Source: Thermoplasmata archaeon (GTDB taxonomy: Archaea; Thermoplasmatota; Thermoplasmata; WALJ01). Taken from it: a stretch of DNA of 15,949 bases. The stretch spans positions 1-15,949 of the forward strand of contig WALJ01000010.1 of NCBI GenBank assembly GCA_015522885.1, read 5' to 3'. Below the pieces are notes generated by a model. That model worked only from the letters and a program-made list of their open reading frames with translations. It did no database searches and was not told where the DNA came from. The number at the start of each line of letters is the position of its first letter. The first letter of the stretch is position 1. Made by a program: the position numbers and the translations under genes. Shown piece by piece: positions 1 through 6,543 of the stretch.

Positions 1-878
1 AGGTTCTTCTGCTCAAACGGTTCATGAAAGGCATCGGTGTCTACGGTGCGGAGGCTGAGATAGAGGGATTTTCAGGCTATCTGACCGAGCTCCTCATCCT
101 CTATTACGGCTCATTCGGAGCGATTCTCGAAGGCTCGAAAGAATGGAAAAGGGGAACAAGGCTGTTTTTCTCGCAGGATTCACCGAAGAAATTCGACGAG
201 CCTCTCGTCTTCGTGGACCCTGTCGACCCCAAAAGGAATGTTGCGTCCGCACTTTCCGCCGATTCCATGGCTCTTTTCATATATGCAGCTTCGGAGTATC
301 TGAAAAACCCGGATATCCGGTTCTTTTTCCCGAACAAGCGAAGGCCCGAGAACTCCGAGAACCTGATAAAAGAGGTTGAAAAAAAGGGAACATATCTCAT
401 CGCCCTTGAAATGGAACGGCCGGACCTTGTCCCGGATGTGCTCTTCCCCCAGATAAAAAAGGCCCGGAGGACAATAGCCCAGAGACTCAATGACATGGGA
501 TTCACGGTTTTCAACTCCGCATACAGGGCCATGGCGGAGAATATAGTATTTGTCTTCGAGCTTGAGGTGAGCGCTCTCCCTTCCGTAAAAAACCACTACG
601 GCCCTCCGGTGTGGAACGAGCAGTCGGAGAATTTCCTGAAGAAATGGGAAGGATATCCGCTGAGAATCGAGGCGGGCAGATGGGTGGTTCAGGTTCCGAG
701 AGAATACAGGTATGCCGGAGATTACCTTGAAAAACTCATACCCGAATCGAACATGGGAAAGGACCTGAACGAGGCGATAAAAGAAGGATATGAGATAATG
801 GAAGCTGAAGAACTCACGAAAAAATACCCTGAAATACTCACAGAGCTGCTTTTTCCCGCTTTTCCGTGGGAGATTTGA
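1..878 (+). CDS. cca: CCA-adding enzyme (class I tRNA nucleotidyltransferase), C-terminal part
   Basis: Adds or repairs the 3' CCA end of tRNAs, using CTP and ATP without a nucleic acid template. The frame is open from the left edge (first full codon at base 3), so the N-terminal catalytic head lies outside the window. About 291 residues remain of a family that usually has about 440-450. The visible part starts with the conserved stretch LLKRFMKGIGVYGAE, followed by GFSGYLTELLILYYGSF and FVDPVDPKRNVASALS, which are hallmark segments of the archaeal class I enzyme around the neck/body. The rest corresponds to the body and tail domains that grip the tRNA elbow. Its last 41 bases overlap the 3' end of the convergent TPR gene. 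Family assignment rests on recognised motifs and is firm. The ATG at 24 is an internal Met and not the start. Confidence 0.93.
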   Translation, partial: VLLLKRFMKGIGVYGAEAEIEGFSGYLTELLILYYGSFGAILEGSKEWKRGTRLFFSQDSPKKFDEPLVFVDPVDPKRNVASALSADSMALFIYAASEYLKNPDIRFFFPNKRRPENSENLIKEVEKKGTYLIALEMERPDLVPDVLFPQIKKARRTIAQRLNDMGFTVFNSAYRAMAENIVFVFELEVSALPSVKNHYGPPVWNEQSENFLKKWEGYPLRIEAGRWVVQVPREYRYAGDYLEKLIPESNMGKDLNEAIKEGYEIMEAEELTKKYPEILTELLFPAFPWEI

Positions 879-2835
879 AGTTTTTCAGGAAGTGCCAGAC
901 CTCTTTATCCTCTCTATTCATTGCGAGAGCTATCTCTGCCGCTTCTTTTGCCTTTTTATGGTGTCCGAGCGCCTTTCTGCATCTCGCTATCCCAAGCCAG
1001 AGCGTGGAGTCTTCACCATACATCTTTGCATTTTCATAGGTGACTATCGCTTCCTGACACCTTCTGAGTCTCTCGAGTATTGCGGCTTTGAGCACCCATT
1101 TATCCCTGCTATTTCCGGCATTCCGCAGTTCTTCCAGAGCTCTCTGCATATCTTCCCTTTCGTAGAATGCCATGGCTCTCAAAAGAGATGCCTCCTCGGA
1201 ATCCTCTTCTCTCAGAATCTCCATGGCCTCCTCCCAGTGCCCCATGCTCATATAGATTCTGGCCTTCCGGGTGCGATCTATCTCTATCCCTTTTCTCTCC
1301 GCCCTTCTCAGTGTTGCCAGTGCCTCCTTGCCTTCATCCATCTCGAGGAGCGCGTCTATCATCAGTTTCCACGGTCTGGTGTCCCCTGACCTTATGAACA
1401 TCCATTCATCGCATCTCTCGACCACGGAATCGTACTCTCCGATACTCATCAGAAATTCGATTTCATCGGCCCTTACCTGAAAGTCCATGGGGTCTTCCTC
1501 CGGTATCTTTCTGTAGGATGTCTTTGCCTTAACCTCACACATCTCCTTCCAGTCATCCCTTCCGAGTTCCGAATATATATCTCCGAGCTTTCTCCACGCC
1601 TCCGGATAATACGGGTTCAGTTCCAGAGCAGTTTTCAGCGCTTCCACGGCATCCTGAAGTTCCCCAAGCATCTCGAGAACATGGCCTTTTGCAAACCATG
1701 CGTGGTCATATTTCGGATTTATTGACAGAGATTTTTCTATCCAATCCAGACCTTCCTCCGGATTTCCGGACCTTGCAAGGGCATAGCCCTTGGCATACAG
1801 GGCATAGTCGAACTTTTTATTTATCTTGAGGGCTTTTTCGTGATATTCTATCGATTCTTCATGCTTTCCCATGCGGTCAAGAGCGTTGCCTATATTGTTC
1901 CATGCAATCTCATAGTTCGGATTGGCCTCGATTGACTTCACGAAATATGGTATGCTTTCGTCATATTTTCCGAGATTGTAAAGAGCGTTTCCCAGATTGT
2001 TCCAGAGAACCTCGTCCGTGTCGTCGTATTTCAGCGCCACCCTGTAACATTCCACCGCATCCTCCAGTCTGCCTATGCTGTGGAGGGTATAACCCTTGTT
2101 ATACCATGCCGGCTTGTATCCCGGGTTTATCTCTATCGAACGGTCGTAGCAGGCTATGGCCTCGTCATACAGACCTATCATGAAAAACGCATATCCCTTG
2201 TTGTTCCAGATTTCCTCGTTTTTTGTCTCGAGTTCCAGTGCGATGTTGTAGTTTTCTATCGCTTCTTCGTATCTTTCCATCAGAGTCAGGAGATTACCCT
2301 TCGCATTATATATCTCCGCAGAAGGGCCGAATGAAAGTGCAGTATCCAGAGTCTCGAGGGCCTTATCGTATTTGTCTGCTTCCTCGAAAACAAATGCCTT
2401 CGCTTCCAGATACTCGGGTGTTTCATGCCTTTCGACAATCTTTTCGCAGTATCTTATTGCGGCTCTTTTTCGGCCCAAGCTCATCAGGACATTGCACTTC
2501 GCAACATGTGCATCCAGATAATCTGGGTTTATCTCCACGGCCTTTTCATAGGCTTCCATGGCCTCCTTTCTTCTTCCCACAGAAAAAAGAGAGTTTCCCA
2601 TATTGAACCACGCTATCTCATATCTGGGGTTAATCTTGATGGCCTTTTCGTATTCCCTAACAGCTTCCTCGTATTTTCCCATGGTTTCCAGAGCCACTCC
2701 CATATTGTTGTGAGCGAGTTCAGCGGCGGGGTCTATAGCTATTGTTTCGGTGTATCTCTCGACAGCCTCCGCATATCTTCCTTCTTCGAACAGCTCGTCG
2801 CCTTCAATCAGAAGTTCCTCTGCGCTCTTTTCCAT
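838..2835 (-). CDS. TPR solenoid protein, cytoplasmic
   Basis: A 665-residue protein made almost entirely of tetratricopeptide repeats. Thirteen consecutive 34-residue units run from the N-terminus, recognisable by the recurring pattern W-x-N-x-G-x-x-L-x-x-x-G-(KR)-x-x-E-A-(x6)-A-(x4)-P. More diverged repeats follow after a break near residue 430, down to a basic tail. No signal peptide, membrane helix or enzymatic domain is visible, so it is probably a cytoplasmic scaffold for protein-protein contacts; the partner is unknown. I start it at the ATG at 2835 rather than the in-frame TTG at 2847, because a TATA-like box (2859-2866) is centred about 27 nt upstream, which would place transcription initiation at or next to the ATG. 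Its 3' end overlaps cca convergently. Regions of this kind are common in methanogens and Thermoplasmatota. The repeat call is certain, the function unknown. Confidence 0.9.
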   Translation of the reverse strand: MEKSAEELLIEGDELFEEGRYAEAVERYTETIAIDPAAELAHNNMGVALETMGKYEEAVREYEKAIKINPRYEIAWFNMGNSLFSVGRRKEAMEAYEKAVEINPDYLDAHVAKCNVLMSLGRKRAAIRYCEKIVERHETPEYLEAKAFVFEEADKYDKALETLDTALSFGPSAEIYNAKGNLLTLMERYEEAIENYNIALELETKNEEIWNNKGYAFFMIGLYDEAIACYDRSIEINPGYKPAWYNKGYTLHSIGRLEDAVECYRVALKYDDTDEVLWNNLGNALYNLGKYDESIPYFVKSIEANPNYEIAWNNIGNALDRMGKHEESIEYHEKALKINKKFDYALYAKGYALARSGNPEEGLDWIEKSLSINPKYDHAWFAKGHVLEMLGELQDAVEALKTALELNPYYPEAWRKLGDIYSELGRDDWKEMCEVKAKTSYRKIPEEDPMDFQVRADEIEFLMSIGEYDSVVERCDEWMFIRSGDTRPWKLMIDALLEMDEGKEALATLRRAERKGIEIDRTRKARIYMSMGHWEEAMEILREEDSEEASLLRAMAFYEREDMQRALEELRNAGNSRDKWVLKAAILERLRRCQEAIVTYENAKMYGEDSTLWLGIARCRKALGHHKKAKEAAEIALAMNREDKEVWHFLKNFKSPTEKREKAAL

Positions 2836-2858
2836 ACGCCCCTTCAAAAACGGGATAG

Positions 2859-2866
2859 TATATTAA
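2859..2866 (-). promoter_or_regulatory. TATA-like box of the TPR gene
   Basis: Reads TTAATATA on the minus strand, preceded by an A-rich stretch. The centre is about 27 nt from the ATG at 2835, the usual archaeal TATA-to-start-site distance. The transcript is therefore probably leaderless. Positional inference only. Confidence 0.6.
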
Positions 2867-2929
2867 TTTTCTCCGCCTTTGTGCTGTGTTCCATAACTCA
2901 GAGCGAGCTGTGCAACATAGCACGTCTTC

Positions 2930-2944
2930 GGAAAAACCTTTAAG
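2930..2944 (+). promoter_or_regulatory. BRE/TATA-like promoter of the radical SAM gene
   Basis: GGAAAAA (BRE-like, purine-rich) is followed by CCTTTAAG (TATA-like). The centre of the TATA-like part is about 20 nt before the ATG at 2961 and 26 nt before the in-frame ATG at 2967. This suggests a leaderless transcript and slightly favours the second Met as the real start. Confidence 0.5.
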
Positions 2945-2960
2945 CCTTTCAAACTAACGC

Positions 2961-3905
2961 ATGCCCATGATTGCCTTCGGTCCCGTGCCTTCCAGAAGAC
3001 TCGGACGGAGTCTGGGAATAAACAACATCCCCGCTAAGATATGCTCCTACGGCTGTGTATACTGTCAGCTCGGAAAGACAATAGTGAAGAGCGCTCGGAG
3101 GAAGGCTTACTATTCTCCAGACGAGATATACAAAGAAGTCGAGGAAAAGGTGAAGGAGGCGGAGGAAAAAGGCGTTGATATCGATTACCTGACCTTTGTT
3201 CCCGACGGGGAGCCGACTCTCGATGTGAAGCTCGGAAAAGAGGCTGAAATGCTCGGAAATCTCGGGATAAAACTCGCAATAATCACCAATTCATCGCTTA
3301 TCTGGAGGGACGATGTACGCTCCGAACTCATGAACTTCGACTACGTCTCCATGAAGCTGGATGCCATAAGCGAAGAGCTGTGGAAGAAGGTTGACCGACC
3401 GCACAAGTCGCTTTCACATGAGAAAATTCTGGAGGGGATGCTGGAATTCGCGAAAGAGTTCGGGAGAAAACTGGTGACTGAGACCATGCTTGTGGATGCC
3501 GTGGATTACAGCGATGAAATCCCGAGAATCAGGGATTTTCTCGGGGAACTGAGACCTGATATCGCATACATAGGTGTTCCTACAAGACCTCCTGCAGAGG
3601 AATGGGCGAAAGTGCCCGATGAATCCATCGTGAACAGAGCTTTTCAGGAGTTCTCTAAATCGGTGAATGCCGAATATCTTATAGGCTATGAAGGAAACGA
3701 GTTCTCTGGCACGGGAGACCCTGAAGAGGATATCCTTGCCATAACCTCGGTGCATCCGATGAGAGAGGACGCAGTGGATGAATTCCTGAAAAAGCATGGT
3801 AAAGAGTGGAAAATGGTGGAAAAGATGGTCTCGGAGGGAAAACTGATAGTTCTGGAGTATAACGAAAAGAAGTACATAATGAGAAAAATCTCATCAAGAT
3901 ACTGA
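2961..3905 (+). CDS. Radical SAM protein (COG0731-like)
   Basis: A 314-residue radical S-adenosylmethionine enzyme. The cluster-binding motif C-x3-C-x2-C sits at C28, C32 and C35 in the segment KICSYGCVYCQLG and would hold a [4Fe-4S] cluster that cleaves SAM. It is preceded by FGPVPSRRLGRSLG, the typical N-terminal signature of this family, whose relatives are often annotated as wyosine-synthase-like or MoaA-like. Downstream, FVPDGEPTLD is the usual glycine-rich SAM-contact strand, followed by ITNSSLI. The last ~70 residues look like a small helical winged-helix-type domain. The substrate cannot be deduced. The length is too short for, and the motifs do not match, a clear TYW1 assignment. The start is ATG 2961, or ATG 2967 two codons later, as argued from the promoter. 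The final 12 bases overlap the convergent transporter gene. Confidence 0.85.
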   Translation: MPMIAFGPVPSRRLGRSLGINNIPAKICSYGCVYCQLGKTIVKSARRKAYYSPDEIYKEVEEKVKEAEEKGVDIDYLTFVPDGEPTLDVKLGKEAEMLGNLGIKLAIITNSSLIWRDDVRSELMNFDYVSMKLDAISEELWKKVDRPHKSLSHEKILEGMLEFAKEFGRKLVTETMLVDAVDYSDEIPRIRDFLGELRPDIAYIGVPTRPPAEEWAKVPDESIVNRAFQEFSKSVNAEYLIGYEGNEFSGTGDPEEDILAITSVHPMREDAVDEFLKKHGKEWKMVEKMVSEGKLIVLEYNEKKYIMRKISSRY

Positions 3906-4760
3906 AAGAAGTATCAGGCCTGTGACAACGAGTATTCCGCCGTAGATGTAGGTCCTCTTTATCCTCTCCTTCAGGAACATGGCCGCGAAGAGCATGGTGA
4001 AAAACGGCGTTCCGGAGGAAAGAACGGATGCCCTGGATGCCCCTATCATCACCAGCCCGAAGAGAAACGCCGTTCCTCCGAGTACGTAGTTAAAAATGCC
4101 TGCGCCTGCGGATTCGAAAATCGCTCTTCTTTCGGATGAAAAGCATCCAGAGCCGGATAACCTGACATACAGGCACATCGTAATTCCGAGAATGCTCATG
4201 CGTATCGCATTTGCCGTATATATGTCCATAGACCGGAGAGCCACCCTGTAAAGGACAACTGTCATCGCCCAGAAGATAGGTGCTATCGAAACCAAAACGA
4301 TTCCTTTTCTGGAGCGCTTCCCCCCTCCTTCCTTTCTTCCGAGAAGGACGACACCCGCAAAAACCACTATCGCACCGAATATCAGGCTCAGAGTTATATT
4401 TTCCCCTATGAAAATCACGGACATAGATATCACAAAGAAAGGCGATGTGGAAGAAAGAGGTGATGCGAGGGATGCATCGACCAGCTTCAGACCGTGGAGA
4501 TAAAGGGTCGTACCGAAAGCGAGGCCCACGAGGGTGCCGATTATAAGATATGCTAGAGAAAATGCATCTATGTTGACCTTGGATAGCGTTCCCGTTGAAA
4601 CGACATAAATCCAGATTAAAACCATGAATATCGCACTGAAACCCGTCTGAACCGCATTTGCCGTTGCGGGCTCCATACCGTGCTTGATGCTGCTTTTCAG
4701 CAGTACGTTTGAAAACCCCCACATTACGGAGGCTGACAGAACGAGGAGAAATCCAATCAC
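3894..4760 (-). CDS. EamA/DMT-family transporter
   Basis: An integral membrane permease of the drug/metabolite transporter superfamily (EamA family, two tandem five-helix repeats, about 10 TM segments). It begins with the characteristic helix VIGFLLVLSASVMWGFSNVL. The second repeat starts near KGIVLVSIAPIFWAMTVVLY, and the protein ends in a hydrophobic helix ILVVTGLILLSVS. The substrate is unknown; relatives move amino acids, nucleosides or other metabolites. The frame extends upstream to an ATG at 4862, but that would add 34 non-hydrophobic residues. A TATA-like box (4780-4786) lies inside the extension, about 23 nt before a GTG codon at 4760. I therefore take GTG 4760 as the start, giving 288 residues, the usual length of the family. 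The 3' end overlaps the radical SAM gene by 12 bases. Confidence 0.85.
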   Translation of the reverse strand: MIGFLLVLSASVMWGFSNVLLKSSIKHGMEPATANAVQTGFSAIFMVLIWIYVVSTGTLSKVNIDAFSLAYLIIGTLVGLAFGTTLYLHGLKLVDASLASPLSSTSPFFVISMSVIFIGENITLSLIFGAIVVFAGVVLLGRKEGGGKRSRKGIVLVSIAPIFWAMTVVLYRVALRSMDIYTANAIRMSILGITMCLYVRLSGSGCFSSERRAIFESAGAGIFNYVLGGTAFLFGLVMIGASRASVLSSGTPFFTMLFAAMFLKERIKRTYIYGGILVVTGLILLSVS

Positions 4761-4779
4761 AGGGTGGGAAGACCTCGGG

Positions 4780-4786
4780 TTTAAAA
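4780..4786 (-). promoter_or_regulatory. TATA-like box of the EamA transporter
   Basis: Reads TTTTAAA on the minus strand, centred about 23 nt upstream of the GTG at 4760. It supports the shorter start and a leaderless or near-leaderless transcript. Between here and 4950 I see no gene or other feature. Confidence 0.5.
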
Positions 4787-4950
4787 GAATGTCGGGAAAC
4801 TTGTGCTCTATCGGAGAGATGCCGATGCCGAATGAAGCTCCAAAGAAAAGATATTCGGACATTTGGATGTTTGCCTGCGATTTTACCGCAAGCCAAGCTC
4901 TTCAATCTCTCGAAGACTGCCGATTGACAGGCAAAACGAGTTCCTGAATC

Positions 4951-5056
4951 TATAGTCGCCGACCTAACTTTGTTAACTTATATCTTTGACAAATAGCCTT
5001 CCTCAGGTCGGCGACTGCTACTCGGAGACATCATTAGTTTGGAAGGTTATGTCTCC
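4951..5056 (+). repeat. Structured dispersed repeat, copy A
   Basis: A 106-base element whose second copy lies at 14559-14666 in the same orientation. Shared blocks include TATAGTCGCCGA, TTTGTTAACTTA, the spaced CAAAT-GC block and TCGGAGACATC; the copies differ by one 2-nt indel plus substitutions. Copy A contains two inverted repeats. The first is a perfect 12-bp pair (4954-4965 with 5005-5016); the second is an 8-bp pair GGAGACAT/ATGTCTCC (5024-5031 with 5049-5056, 17-base loop). Its right end runs into the broken NikR-like fragment. It may be a mobile-element relic, an RNA element or a leftover of a duplicated locus. Confidence 0.7.
4954..5016. repeat. Perfect 12-bp inverted repeat with 39-bp spacer
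   Basis: AGTCGCCGACCT at 4954-4965 is exactly complementary to AGGTCGGCGACT at 5005-5016. The spacer is AT-rich and contains GTTAACTTATAT. The pair could form an RNA stem or mark element ends or operator half-sites. In copy B the left arm's core is kept, but the right arm has mismatches. Confidence 0.75.
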
Positions 5057-5207
5057 AACTATACATACCTATATAGACCCTGTGAACTGTCTGGAAGTAT
5101 ATGTAATAAGATCAACCGGAGAGTGAATAAGGGAACTGCTGAAGGAGTTCAGGGGACTGCAGGGTGTGAAGGTGGTAAAATTCGTGAAGAGCGCATGCGA
5201 AGTTTAG
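5025..5207 (+). pseudogene. NikR-like regulator, C-terminal fragment with in-frame TGA
   Basis: Read in the frame of 5049 (ATG), the sequence gives MSPTIHTYIDPVNCLEVYVI, then RSTGE, a TGA at 5124-5126, and continues in the same frame with IRELLKEFRGLQGVKVVKFV and KSACEV before a TAG at 5205-5207. This matches, without gaps, the C-terminal nickel-binding ACT-like domain of NikR regulators from memory (the pattern S-x-LHVH-x-D-x-x-NCLEV-(x)-V through G-x-L-x-GVKH-x-K-x-V). The first metal-ligand His and the Cys are kept, and the second His is Tyr. No ribbon-helix-helix DNA-binding domain precedes it. It therefore appears to be a truncated, stop-interrupted relic. A sequencing error at the TGA or a small stand-alone domain are alternatives. 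Its tail is duplicated at 6033-6068. Confidence 0.6.
5168..5203 (+). repeat. 36-bp direct repeat, copy 1 (NikR-like tail)
   Basis: Matches 6033-6068 at 33 of 36 positions, sharing a core GGTGGTAAAATTCGTGAAGA. Read in the frame of the NikR-like fragment it encodes VVKFVKSACEV. The two differences downstream of the core (5195, 5201) are synonymous third-position changes, so the copies seem to have diverged under coding constraint. Confidence 0.85.
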
Positions 5208-5339
5208 GAAGTTATTGGTCGGCGGTTACCGAAATATCTAAATACGGCGCTCCATATACTCTCTTGGTAACTGTATGAGAAAAGAGAGTATCTGCAAATC
5301 AAGGAGGCGATAAAAACGGGCGACAAAACAATTCATAGA

Positions 5340-5831
5340 TTGCTTCCGGTTTTGGTGACGATGCTTATTTTATCGATGATATTATTGTATATTCTTTTAG
5401 GTGTGCATCATATCACTCCCAAATGCCCCTCTACTGTCGTGACTTCCTGTCCTGAAAATTTTGGTCAGGAGTGGTACAGAGCAGATATTGTCAATGTTAG
5501 TAAAGGCGATTATTCTCTCGAAATAAAAAGTTTTCCGTGCAAAATCATAGAAATAGAAAATATAAAAAATAATACAAAAGTCTATTTGGAAAAGTGGTAT
5601 AAAGACTATCATTATTATTGTGATTATGGCATATTTGTTTATGATGCGTATAATAAATGGAAAGAGAATAATTATACTGTCGACGTACTTTACGTGGATG
5701 CGGACAACGATGGAAACATTTCCATAGGAGATTATATTTTGTTGAAAAGCAAGGATGCGGGCGGATTCTTTACGGATGATATGCGAGTAATAATAAGGGG
5801 AGACTTCATAAGGGGAGAGTACAGGTGTTAA
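5340..5831 (+). CDS. Orphan membrane-anchored protein with EF-hand-like loop (pilin-like?)
   Basis: No family recognised with certainty. The N-terminus has a single strongly hydrophobic stretch, LLPVLVTMLILSMILLYILL, that resembles the anchor of archaeal type IV pilin-like proteins. The rest is polar and probably outside the cell, with three N-x-S/T sequons (NVS, NNT, NYT) and five Cys residues after the anchor. Near the C-terminus, DADNDGNISIGD is a 12-residue loop with the spacing of EF-hand/dockerin calcium-binding loops. The start is uncertain. The frame is open from 5271, possible starts are TTG 5340, GTG 5355 and ATG 5361, and the only strong Shine-Dalgarno-like AAGGAGG (5301-5307) has no start codon at the right distance. 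Composition is alien: bases 5521-5640 are about 22% GC, against about 50% in neighbouring genes. Likely acquired, perhaps already decaying. Confidence 0.5.
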   Translation: MLPVLVTMLILSMILLYILLGVHHITPKCPSTVVTSCPENFGQEWYRADIVNVSKGDYSLEIKSFPCKIIEIENIKNNTKVYLEKWYKDYHYYCDYGIFVYDAYNKWKENNYTVDVLYVDADNDGNISIGDYILLKSKDAGGFFTDDMRVIIRGDFIRGEYRC

Positions 5832-5832
5832 T

Positions 5833-6072
5833 GTGAGAGAATGTAATCCTATATTGGAGATAACATTCATAGGCATCGGAACGGACACATTCTCAGATAG
5901 AAATTCCCTGAGCTATTCATGGGATTTCGGTGAAGAGTATGTTGCGGATTACCGGCAAGTCACTGATTATCACAATATCAAAAAAGAGCGAAATTTCGGA
6001 ACCATCGAAACAACGGATGCGAATGGGCTTTTGGAGGTGGTAAAATTCGTGAAGAGCGCGTGCGAGGTATGA
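5833..6072 (+). pseudogene. PKD-like fragment fused to NikR-like tail
   Basis: A 79-codon frame (GTG at 5833, two bases after the previous stop) that looks like a composite of fragments. The middle contains SLSYSWDFGE, the core signature of PKD beta-sandwich domains of archaeal surface proteins, but the domain is too short and its flanks do not complete it. The end, LLEVVKFVKSACEV, is the same tail as that of the broken NikR-like gene at 5025-5207 and stops at TGA 6070-6072. No signal peptide or clear ribosome-binding site is visible. I read it as recombined debris rather than a functional protein. Expression as a small fusion protein cannot be excluded. Confidence 0.45.
6033..6068 (+). repeat. 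36-bp direct repeat, copy 2 (NikR-like tail)
   Basis: Second copy of the segment at 5168-5203, in the same orientation, 865 bp downstream. It ends about 30 bp before the promoter of rps6e, so the island abuts the ribosomal operon directly. Confidence 0.85.
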
Positions 6073-6099
6073 TAAAATGTGAAGGAAGGCATGCGAAAT

Positions 6100-6107
6100 C
6101 TTATAAA
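6100..6107 (+). promoter_or_regulatory. TATA box of the rps6e operon
   Basis: CTTATAAA at 6100-6107 is a good archaeal TATA box. Initiation would fall near 6129, giving a leader of roughly 15-20 nt. AAGGTGA (6135-6141) lies 4 nt before the ATG at 6146. Unlike the other promoters here, this one appears to produce a leadered message with a Shine-Dalgarno site. Confidence 0.65.
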
Positions 6108-6145
6108 CCAAAAGATTATGAGGCAAACTCCCATAAGGTGAAAAT

Positions 6146-6538
6146 ATGGCAGAGTTCAAGGTAGTTATCAACGATGTGAAGACAGGAAAGTCGTACCAGA
6201 AGGTCATCAGCGACCAGTATGCCAACTCCCTGATAGGAAAGAAGATAGGAGAGGTGGTGGACGGGATATTCGTGGGTCTCCCGGGCTACAAGCTGATAAT
6301 CACCGGGGGCAGTGACATAACCGGCACTCCGATGAGGAAAAGCCTTCCCGGTCCGAGAAAGAAGAAGCTCCTTCTGAAAGGCGGTGTGGGATTTCATCCC
6401 ACGATGCCCGGTCAGAGGAAAAAGAAAGCGATTAAAGGCAATACGATATCCCCCGACGATGTCCAGATAAACATGAAGATATCCGGCTACGGCCCGAAAG
6501 GGGTGGAAGACCTGTTTGCTGAAAAAGAGGAGAAATGA
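6146..6538 (+). CDS. rps6e: 30S ribosomal protein S6e
   Basis: A 130-residue archaeal/eukaryal-type small-subunit ribosomal protein. Recognisable features are the N-terminal strand FKVVINDVKTGKSYQK, the segment LPGYKLIITGGSDITGTPMR, and the basic block PGPRKKKLLLKGGVGFHP followed by PGQRKKK, all typical of S6e. The length is normal for the archaeal form, which lacks the phosphorylated C-terminal tail of the eukaryotic protein. It is the first gene of the forward cluster, with its own TATA box and Shine-Dalgarno site (AAGGTGA). The gap to eif2g is 5 nt, so the two are surely co-transcribed. S6e next to the aIF2-gamma gene is a well-known archaeal arrangement. Confidence 0.97.
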   Translation: MAEFKVVINDVKTGKSYQKVISDQYANSLIGKKIGEVVDGIFVGLPGYKLIITGGSDITGTPMRKSLPGPRKKKLLLKGGVGFHPTMPGQRKKKAIKGNTISPDDVQINMKISGYGPKGVEDLFAEKEEK

Positions 6539-6543
6539 GATAA

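Noticed and set aside
4761..4862. N-terminal extension of the EamA gene to ATG 4862
   Set aside because: The extra 34 residues are not membrane-like, the family starts at the first helix, and a TATA-like box lies inside the extension.
5039..5278. 79-codon frame overlapping the NikR-like fragment
   Set aside because: It starts with TTG and has no domain-like features. The NikR-like alignment lies in another frame and explains the sequence better.
5275..5313. 12-codon leader peptide (ATG 5275 to TAA) before the orphan gene
   Set aside because: It lies about 19 nt after a weak TATA-like CATATACT, but nothing else supports translation or attenuation.
4951..6072. CRISPR array or complete insertion sequence in the island
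   Set aside because: The repeats are only two copies each with no regular spacing, and no transposase or integrase reading frame is present.
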